In this document: piece after piece, positions 17,228 through 24,296 of the stretch
How positions within the stretch are numbered: the stretch's first letter is position 1
How the letters are laid out: every line of letters begins with the position of its first letter
Origin: an uncultured Sphingobacteriaceae bacterium
GTDB lineage: Bacteria > Bacteroidota > Bacteroidia > Sphingobacteriales > Sphingobacteriaceae
Direction: 5' to 3'
Assembly: GCA_946887045.1 (NCBI GenBank)
Contig: CAMPKC010000062.1
Coordinates: forward strand, 1 to 26,400
DNA: 26,400 bases
Position numbers and translations under genes: made by a program
Notes under the pieces: model-generated
Database searches by the model: none
The model's input: only the letters and a program-made list of their open reading frames with translations
Told to the model about the DNA's origin: nothing

Positions 17228-20200
17228 ATGTGGAGAATTATTACCGGTACTGGAGCCAATTCAGCAATAGAGAGACTGGTAATAGCGTCGGATTTAATTC
17301 TTTTAGTTTCCTGCATTTTCTTCCTCGATACAAGTGCTATCGCACAGCCTAAATCCAGTATCACACATTATTCAACCGAAAGTGGCTTGTCGCACGATGG
17401 TGTACTGTGCATCACTCAAGATAAGGCAGGTTTTATGTGGTTTGGCACCTGGGATGGTATTAACAGATTCGACGGACACACTTTTACGTCTTATAAATCC
17501 CTTCCCGGGGATAGTTCTAATCTCAAGAATAATAAAATCAGAACTATTGTAGAAGACAAGAAAGGGTACTTATGGGTAAAAACATACGATAACCTTGTTT
17601 ATAGGTTTGATAAAAAGAAAGAGGAATTTCTGTCAGTCCCCGGGAACAGACAGGAGTTTAGAAACCTCATCATAGACAGAATTATCCCGGCATCGACAGG
17701 CGACACATGGTTGCTCACGGCCAATCAGGGTCTTTTGTGTGCAGTCGATGTCAAATCCTCGGCCGCTCCACAGATATACCATTATGGCGCTAATATGTCC
17801 GGCGATTTTAAAATTGCCGGCAACGTTATCAATTTCTTATTTGAAGACTCGGCAGGCAGGGTTTGGATTGGTACACGTTCTGGTTTGCATTGCCTGACTA
17901 AGAAAAATGGGCGATATTATCAAAAAAGTACGTTCAAAGACGCGAAGGACATTTTTAGGCAGGATCTTTCATTTACCTGCGCGACACAGCATAAAGGACT
18001 CATTTATTTTGGAACGTCAACGGGCAGTCTCGTAACCTTCGATGCCAGAAAAGGTAGTTTCTCAACTGTTCCCTTGTCTCTCAACACAGCTTTTAATGCC
18101 TTATATCATTCCAGAAACGGACAACTTTATATTTCCTCGGCAACAAAAGGACTTCTTATTGTAAATCCTGCAAATTACAAAGTTACTTACGCATCCTTGC
18201 CTGAAGTTACTTCACTCCATTCGCTTTTTGAAGATAAATCGGGCCAGATATGGATTGAGCCTCAAAGAAACGGCATCATAAAATATAGTCCACGCAGCGG
18301 CGCGTTTAAGATTTTTACCCAAAAGAAAGACGCCAATGTAACGAGTCCGAATAAAAACTATGGAGTATTCGAAGATCGTAACGGTATTTTATGGGCCGGC
18401 CTTAAGGGTGGTGGCTTTGGATATTATAATCCGGTAAACGACGAAATAGAATATTTTCACAATGAACCCGGGTCGGGCAAGCAAAGGTTTTCAAATATCG
18501 TAACGGCCTTTTACCCTGATCGTACCGGTATATTGTGGCTTAGCGGGATTGACGGAGGAGTAAATAAGATCATATTTCCTGAAAATAACTTCAAGCATGG
18601 CCTCCTTGTAAACGATACTCAAAATAAATCCGAGAATGAGGTTAGAACTCTTTTTGAAGACAGCAAGGGTAGGTTGTGGATGGGAACGAAAGCCGGAAAG
18701 CTGTATGTATCCAAAAATGGAGTGACGGAAGACGATATCTTCACCGGGATAAGCAGATCCGACATTGGAAGTGTTTATGCCATTACCGAAAGTCGTGACG
18801 GAACGATCTGGCTTGGAACCAAGGGCAAAGGTTTGGTTATGGCCAGGCCACTTAATAAAGAACGGTCTAAATATAGCCTTAGGCGATATGTGTCAAATCC
18901 GAGGGATAAGTATAGCTTAAGTAGTGATTTGGTCTATTCGGTTTTGGAGGATCAAAAGGGCAGAATTTGGGTGGGAACCCTGGGCGGTGGATTAAATTTG
19001 CTGGTAAAATCCGGGGACAATGTCCGGTTCCGGAACAGCAATAATTCATTTAAAGAATACCCGGCCTCATGTAACGTGATCAGACATTTGCAGCAGGGAC
19101 CGAATGGCCGGATATGGATAGCTACAACAGATGGCCTGGTGCTGTTCCACCCCGATCAAGGCACTCCTGATACTTACAGGTTTTTCAAATACAGTAAAAT
19201 TCCGGGAGACCGGAGTAGTCTGGGCAATAACGATGTTCAGTACATTCATCGCGACAGGCGGGGCCAAATGTGGGTGGGGACTTTCGGGGGTGGTTTAAAT
19301 AAGGTTATTTCGGCTCCAGGAAAACCCTTGAAGTTTCATGTTTTTACCCGCAACGAGGGCTTGCCAAATGATATTATTCTCAGCATAATTGATGATAACA
19401 AAGGCGATTTGTGGCTGGCTACAGAAAATGGTTTGAGCCAGTTCAACCGACTAACCGAAACCTTTAAGAATTACGATTCATACGATGGTTTACCCCAGAC
19501 GAGATTTTCTGAAGCAGCGGGTTTAAAATCACGTTCGGGACTATTATACTTTGGACTGGTAAAGGGATATATTTCCTTCGACCCCGACCGCATCTCCAGC
19601 AAAAAGTTAAATGCAACTATGGCGTTGACCAATATTCAGCTATACAACGAAGATATCATACCCGGAATTCCCGGATCTCCTTTAACAAACTCGATAAATA
19701 ATACTGAGCAGATTACCCTTGAGTATGATCAGGATGTTATTAGTATTGATTACGCGGTCCTGGATTACAGGGCGAGCCATAAGATCTCTTATGCCTATAT
19801 TCTCAAGGGATATGATAAGGTGTGGCATAATGTAAATAATCAGCGAAAAGCTAGCTACACTAATCTCCCTCCGGGTAATTATGAATTCATTGTAAAAAGT
19901 ACCAGCACTGAACTTTTTAATAATATTCCTGCCAAAAGTATAAAGCTAACGGTTTTGCCACCGCCCTGGCTTACAATATGGGCTTACATTGCCTACTTTA
20001 TTTTGACTTTAATTTTAGTCGAGATTGCCAGAAGAATTATTCTGACAATGATCCGGCTGAGGAATAATGTTGCGGTTGAACACAGGCTTACAGATTTGAA
20101 GTTGCAATTCTTTACCAATATTTCCCATGAGCTGCGCACTCCGCTTACGCTGATTGTAAGCCCTTTAGAAGAGATAACCAGAAACGAACAGATATCTGCT

Positions 20201-21700
20201 AAAGGCCGCGAAAATATTAATATAGTTAATCGAAACGCAAACCGGATGATCCGCTTAATTAACCAGTTACTTGATTTCAGAAAAGTGCAGAGCGGGAAAA
20301 TGAGACTTAGGGTGTCCGAAATTGAAGTTATTGGTTTGCTTCGGGAAATCAGTCGGTACTTTACAGGATTGGCGCAGGAGAAGAATATAGACTTGAAGAT
20401 AAATTCTGATGTTGATGAATTTTATGCATGGATCGATGAAGAAAAAATCGATATCGTTATCTATAATCTTCTTTCGAACGCTTTTAAGTTTAGCCCTTCC
20501 GGTAAGTCGATCCATATCGATCTAAAATACACCCCGGGCGATGATTCCTTTATCATAAGCATAACAGATCAGGGTTATGGTATACCGAAGCAAAAGCTTT
20601 CACAGATATTTGAGCTTTATTATGAAGGAGATAAAACCAGTGAAAACAATTTAAAAGGCACAGGTATCGGATTAGCGCTGTCCAAAGAGTTAATTGAGGC
20701 GCATCATGGAAATATTTCAGCAAGTAATAATCCCGGGGGCGGCACGATCTTTACGATTCGGCTGAAAACCGGCAGAGAGCATTTTAAACAGGATGTTGAT
20801 TTTGTTCAGTCATCTAAAATACTCGATTTTGTTAATTCCGGTTATGCTGAGAATGGCTTTAATCCGCGCATTATTAACCCAACGGTCAAGTACCAAGACT
20901 CAGCAGATCAACAGCTCGTTCTGCTTGTGGAGGATAATTCGGAATTAAGAAAATTTCTGGCAGCTCAGCTCGGTCAGTTTTACAGAGTGATTGAGGCCAT
21001 CGACGGGGAGGAGGGCTTGAGGACAGCTCATGCAAATATGCCCGATCTTATTATAAGCGATGTGATGATGCCTAACATAGATGGGATTCAAATGCTCGAC
21101 CATCTTAAAAATGATAGGGTAACCAGCCATATTCCTGTGATTCTTCTAACTGCAAAATCCTCGGTCGAAAGCCAGATTGAAGGATTGAAATACGGCGCGG
21201 ATTTTTACATTACAAAACCATTTTATACCGATCATATACTTGCCTGTGTTGATAACCTTTTAAAGCAGCGTAAAAAGATATTCGATGCATTGTATAGCGA
21301 CGAAAAAAGGGTTATTCAGCTGAAACCCGATGAAATTCTGATTACCTCAAAAGACGAACAGTTTTTAAAAGATGTAATCAAGATTGTCGAAGCCGGAATG
21401 GGAGATAGTCAGTTTAATATAGAAAGTGTAGCAGACTCTGTTGGTTTGGGCCGCACTACCTTTTATAAAAAATTAAAAAGCCTTACAGGATTTGCACCGA
21501 TTGAGTTTGTAAGAGACATCAGACTAAAACGAAGTAAGCAACTGCTTGAGTCCGGTGAATATACGATTTCAGAGATCGCCTATATGACCGGCTTCAGCAG
21601 CTCAGGATATTTTAGTACTTGTTTCAAAGAGAAATTTAAGACGTCTCCCTCAGAATATTCGAAAAATAAAGATAAAACCACGCCTTCCTCCGGTACATAG
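17228..21700 (+). CDS. Hybrid two-component system regulator (HTCS)
   Basis: A one-protein sensor and transcription activator of 1490 residues, the usual HTCS length, sitting in the inner membrane. An N-terminal hydrophobic segment (about 18-38, ending SAIAQ) exports the sensor. Residues about 45-790 hold some 14-16 Reg_prop propeller repeats (WFGTWDGINRFDG, VWIGTRSGL, IWVGTLGGGLN, MWVGTFGGGLN). A Y_Y_Y domain (about 830-905) and a transmembrane helix (about 912-940) follow. The kinase has NISHELRTPL with phospho-accepting H967, NLLSNAFKFSP, DQGYGIP and GTGIGLALS. The receiver has LLVEDNSE, phospho-acceptor D1278 in ISDVMMP, and ITKPF. The C-terminal AraC HTH carries GLGRTTFYKKLKSLTG and FSSSGYFSTCFKEKF. 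All catalytic residues are present. It lies between the enzyme genes and the FAS1-susC operon and presumably activates both in response to an oligosaccharide. Duplicate TTGCAATA boxes upstream may mark autoregulation. Confidence 0.96.
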   Translation: MWRIITGTGANSAIERLVIASDLILLVSCIFFLDTSAIAQPKSSITHYSTESGLSHDGVLCITQDKAGFMWFGTWDGINRFDGHTFTSYKSLPGDSSNLKNNKIRTIVEDKKGYLWVKTYDNLVYRFDKKKEEFLSVPGNRQEFRNLIIDRIIPASTGDTWLLTANQGLLCAVDVKSSAAPQIYHYGANMSGDFKIAGNVINFLFEDSAGRVWIGTRSGLHCLTKKNGRYYQKSTFKDAKDIFRQDLSFTCATQHKGLIYFGTSTGSLVTFDARKGSFSTVPLSLNTAFNALYHSRNGQLYISSATKGLLIVNPANYKVTYASLPEVTSLHSLFEDKSGQIWIEPQRNGIIKYSPRSGAFKIFTQKKDANVTSPNKNYGVFEDRNGILWAGLKGGGFGYYNPVNDEIEYFHNEPGSGKQRFSNIVTAFYPDRTGILWLSGIDGGVNKIIFPENNFKHGLLVNDTQNKSENEVRTLFEDSKGRLWMGTKAGKLYVSKNGVTEDDIFTGISRSDIGSVYAITESRDGTIWLGTKGKGLVMARPLNKERSKYSLRRYVSNPRDKYSLSSDLVYSVLEDQKGRIWVGTLGGGLNLLVKSGDNVRFRNSNNSFKEYPASCNVIRHLQQGPNGRIWIATTDGLVLFHPDQGTPDTYRFFKYSKIPGDRSSLGNNDVQYIHRDRRGQMWVGTFGGGLNKVISAPGKPLKFHVFTRNEGLPNDIILSIIDDNKGDLWLATENGLSQFNRLTETFKNYDSYDGLPQTRFSEAAGLKSRSGLLYFGLVKGYISFDPDRISSKKLNATMALTNIQLYNEDIIPGIPGSPLTNSINNTEQITLEYDQDVISIDYAVLDYRASHKISYAYILKGYDKVWHNVNNQRKASYTNLPPGNYEFIVKSTSTELFNNIPAKSIKLTVLPPPWLTIWAYIAYFILTLILVEIARRIILTMIRLRNNVAVEHRLTDLKLQFFTNISHELRTPLTLIVSPLEEITRNEQISAKGRENINIVNRNANRMIRLINQLLDFRKVQSGKMRLRVSEIEVIGLLREISRYFTGLAQEKNIDLKINSDVDEFYAWIDEEKIDIVIYNLLSNAFKFSPSGKSIHIDLKYTPGDDSFIISITDQGYGIPKQKLSQIFELYYEGDKTSENNLKGTGIGLALSKELIEAHHGNISASNNPGGGTIFTIRLKTGREHFKQDVDFVQSSKILDFVNSGYAENGFNPRIINPTVKYQDSADQQLVLLVEDNSELRKFLAAQLGQFYRVIEAIDGEEGLRTAHANMPDLIISDVMMPNIDGIQMLDHLKNDRVTSHIPVILLTAKSSVESQIEGLKYGADFYITKPFYTDHILACVDNLLKQRKKIFDALYSDEKRVIQLKPDEILITSKDEQFLKDVIKIVEAGMGDSQFNIESVADSVGLGRTTFYKKLKSLTGFAPIEFVRDIRLKRSKQLLESGEYTISEIAYMTGFSSSGYFSTCFKEKFKTSPSEYSKNKDKTTPSSGT

Positions 21701-21756
21701 CCTATTACGGATAAAAAACTCATCACCTGTTTCTTTCTATTGATTTACTGTTTTTG

Positions 21757-21767
21757 TATTGCAAAAA
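21757..21767 (-). promoter_or_regulatory. Inverted copy of the TTTTTGCAATA box
   Basis: The + strand reads TATTGCAAAAA, the exact reverse complement of the 11-mer at 17163-17173 upstream of the HTCS gene. It lies about 57 bases upstream of the TAGATTTG box, a sensible position for an activator site. It overlaps the weak hairpin after the HTCS gene, so a terminator-related explanation is also possible. Confidence 0.35.
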
Positions 21768-21794
21768 ACAATAATTAGAAGGTTTGTGTCAATT

Positions 21795-21831
21795 TTTGAA
21801 AGCCTTCAGGCCTGCTTCCCACCTAGATTTG
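21795..21831 (+). promoter_or_regulatory. Candidate Bacteroidota promoter for FAS1-susC
   Basis: TAGATTTG (21824-21831) matches the Bacteroidota -7 consensus TAnnTTTG exactly. A TTTG at 21795-21798 could be the -33 element, although the 25-base spacer is a little longer than usual. Transcription would start near 21838, giving a leader of about 250 bases. A second, poorer candidate lies downstream (TTTG 21964-21967, TATTTCTG 21992-21999). Confidence 0.4.
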
Positions 21832-21902
21832 TATTCAACAAAGCCAATATTAAAAATAAAGAAAAGCCGATAGTCTAAAGTTTTACATTGATTAACCACA
21901 TT

Positions 21903-21921
21903 AAAACCTCGTCGGGGTTTT
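21903..21921 (+). terminator. Weak hairpin in the FAS1 leader, possible terminator or attenuator
   Basis: AAAACC (21903-21908) pairs with GGTTTT (21916-21921) around a TCGTCGG loop, with A-tract and T-tract arms on the two sides. It could end HTCS transcription about 200 bases past its stop, or act in the leader if the promoter at 21824 is real. The stem is short, so confidence is limited. Confidence 0.4.
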
Positions 21922-22088
21922 AGCGCATTTTAAACCAAATCGAAATTTTTTCCTGCAACGCATTTTGCTGGAAGAGAATGGTGTTTCAATTTATTTCTGA
22001 GGCAAAAAGGCTACAATAAAAACCGAAAGGAAGGACCTGATTTAATGGGGTGCTTCACGAAGAATACGCTTTTATAAACAAGTTTTCA

Positions 22089-24275
22089 ATGAAGAAAATA
22101 TTTAGAACCTCGTTATTCTTGCTTGCTATTATTATAGTATTAAGCTCATGTAACAAAAAGCATTGGGATGAATATTACGGTCGCCCGGAGACACTGGCAG
22201 ATCCGATATACCAGCAGCTGCAATCAAGAAATAATTTTAAAAGCTTTTTGATTCTTATTGATAAAGCGGGATACAAAGACATCTTAAGCAAAGCAGGTTA
22301 CTGGACCATTTTCGCGCCAAACGATGCGGCTATTGCCGCGTATCTACAGGAAAACAATCTGACGGATGTAAATCAGATCAAAGATTCTGTTGCGAATAAA
22401 ATAGTTAGATATTCTTTGGCTTATAACTCTTTTAAGTGCGACAGGTTAGATGACTTTCAATCCGGCATTGGTTGGGTGCCTGGTAAAGCTTTTAAAAGAC
22501 GCACTACATATTACGGAACCTCGGATACAGCGACAATAAATGGTAAAAAGGTTTTAATCGCAGCGTCAAACAGAAATAGTTCAAGCGGATTCCATTACGT
22601 ATCAACAGATAATAACAATAAATATATTCCTTATTTTCTTGATAGTTATTTCACAGCGAATGGCATATCCCAAAACGATTATTCATATTTCTTTCCGGGA
22701 ACCAGTTTTGGTGGTTTTCACGTATCGCAGGCGCAGGTATTAAATAAAGACATAGTCGCCGAGAATGGTATTATCCACGAAATTGACAAAGTAATTCTTC
22801 CTCTTCCAAGTATCGATCAATATCTCGGCAAATCGCCGCAGTACAGCAAGTTCAGAGAGATACTTGAGAAATATATGGTTACGTATTTGGTCAATGCCTC
22901 TGCTACTTTGAAAAACAGGGAGATTACAGGTTCTGACATGGATGTATTTGTAAAAGTATATAACGGCAGTCTGCCTTATTCTCCGAATAATGAAAACTTT
23001 CTAAAATTAGAGGATAATGATGGCCAGATGGACGGATATACTATGTTCGCTCCAACCAATCAAGCATTTGATGCCTATACACGGGATGTTCTTCTTAAGC
23101 ATTACGGTTCTTTTGACGCCTTGCCACAAGAGATTATAACCGACTTTTTAATGGCTCACATGTGGCGAACTACTGTGTGGCCAAGCAAGTTTGCAACAAC
23201 AAATAACAGTCAGGGGCAAGGTGCATTGTTTGATCCTGCAACTGATGTCGTTGATAAGAAAGTATTAAGCAACGGGTTTTTCTATGGCACCAATAAGGTT
23301 CAGGAAGCCAATGTTTTTAGTTCAGTTTTCGGTAAAGCCTATCTAAATCCCGATTATTCCTTAATGACCAGGGCTCTTTCAACAGCCTTAAAAACCAACA
23401 TCATCAATACTAACGCCAGGTATACACTTTTTCTGGTTTCTGATGCCGATTTAATGGCAGCAGGATATACTTACGATTTAGATGCAAACACATGGCGTTA
23501 TACGCCTCCCGGTGGAGGAGCGTCTTTGTCTGGTACTTCTGCCTGGGATAAATTGAACAGGATTTTAAACACTCACGTAGTTCGTCAGGATATAACAGAG
23601 CTTGCAGGCAGCGGAATAATCGAGACCTATAATGGCGAATACATAAAGTATAACGGAACCTCTGTTTTCTCTGCGGGTAATCAGGATGCCAACATTACTC
23701 GTACAGTTTCCGCTAAAGAAGCTGCTTCTAACGGAACGGTTTATTATATAAATGGTGTATTGAATGAGTCGGCGCTGTCTATTGGAAAACATATTGAGAA
23801 GCTGGCCGCTACTACCTCATCAAATTATAAGAAGTTTTTTGATTATCTAAAAGCATCAAATATTTATAATACCAGTAACGGCGAAATAGTAGGAATTTCT
23901 GCAGGATCTTTCTACACCGTATTTGTACCAAACAATGCCGCTATCGATGCCGCCATCGCACAGGGATATTTACCCGCATCACCAACTGCATCAGCCGCAA
24001 GTGATAAAGAAAAGGTGGCAAATTTCATCAGATATCACATACTGCAAAAAGAAACTGTAGTTACCGATGGTAAAAAGGAGGGCGGTTATTTAACACTGCT
24101 ACAAAAAGAGAATGGTGCTACTACAGCTATTTCCATAGCAAATCAGGTGGGAAGTATGCAGGTTACAGATATGAAAGCCGGAACTGTAAATGTTGTGGTG
24201 CCGAGCAGTAATAACCTTTCTAACCGTGCAGTCATACATCTGATTAACGGATTCTTAAAATTCGACACTAATTAA
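22089..24275 (+). CDS. Four-module fasciclin (FAS1) domain lipoprotein
   Basis: The ATG at 22089 is preferred over the in-frame GTG at 22050 because it opens straight onto a lipoprotein signal: MKKIF, a hydrophobic core, then LSSC with the lipidated Cys near residue 21. The following NKKHWDEYYG is charged and acidic, compatible with the Bacteroidota surface-export signal, so it probably sits on the cell surface. The 728 residues contain four FAS1-like openings: YWTIFAPNDAAI (about 74-85), GYTMFAPTNQAF (about 317-328), RYTLFLVSDADL, and FYTVFVPNNAAI. Module ends such as IIHEIDKVILP, VYYINGVL and VIHLINGFL match the closing FAS1 strand. FAS1 modules elsewhere mediate adhesion or binding. The susC start lies 21 bases downstream, so the protein is probably a glycan-binding or lid partner of that transporter (inference). 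It is not SusD-like in sequence. Confidence 0.85.
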   Translation: MKKIFRTSLFLLAIIIVLSSCNKKHWDEYYGRPETLADPIYQQLQSRNNFKSFLILIDKAGYKDILSKAGYWTIFAPNDAAIAAYLQENNLTDVNQIKDSVANKIVRYSLAYNSFKCDRLDDFQSGIGWVPGKAFKRRTTYYGTSDTATINGKKVLIAASNRNSSSGFHYVSTDNNNKYIPYFLDSYFTANGISQNDYSYFFPGTSFGGFHVSQAQVLNKDIVAENGIIHEIDKVILPLPSIDQYLGKSPQYSKFREILEKYMVTYLVNASATLKNREITGSDMDVFVKVYNGSLPYSPNNENFLKLEDNDGQMDGYTMFAPTNQAFDAYTRDVLLKHYGSFDALPQEIITDFLMAHMWRTTVWPSKFATTNNSQGQGALFDPATDVVDKKVLSNGFFYGTNKVQEANVFSSVFGKAYLNPDYSLMTRALSTALKTNIINTNARYTLFLVSDADLMAAGYTYDLDANTWRYTPPGGGASLSGTSAWDKLNRILNTHVVRQDITELAGSGIIETYNGEYIKYNGTSVFSAGNQDANITRTVSAKEAASNGTVYYINGVLNESALSIGKHIEKLAATTSSNYKKFFDYLKASNIYNTSNGEIVGISAGSFYTVFVPNNAAIDAAIAQGYLPASPTASAASDKEKVANFIRYHILQKETVVTDGKKEGGYLTLLQKENGATTAISIANQVGSMQVTDMKAGTVNVVVPSSNNLSNRAVIHLINGFLKFDTN

Positions 24276-24296
24276 TTCTGAAACCTGAATAGTAAA

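Larger units (their letters stand above)
21701..22088 (+). other. 388-base regulatory gap before the FAS1-susC operon
   Basis: No credible gene is seen here. The region is AT-rich and holds a weak TGTTTTT/AAAAACA hairpin (21749-21770) after the HTCS stop, the inverted TTTTTGCAATA site (21757-21767), a TAnnTTTG promoter box (21824-21831), and an AAAACC/GGTTTT hairpin (21903-21921) within the probable leader. It must drive the FAS1 lipoprotein and SusC genes. Confidence 0.6.

Noticed and set aside
21749..21770. AT-only hairpin just after the HTCS gene as a terminator
   Set aside because: The stem is AT-rich with a single G-C pair and no T-run after it, so it is too weak to call.
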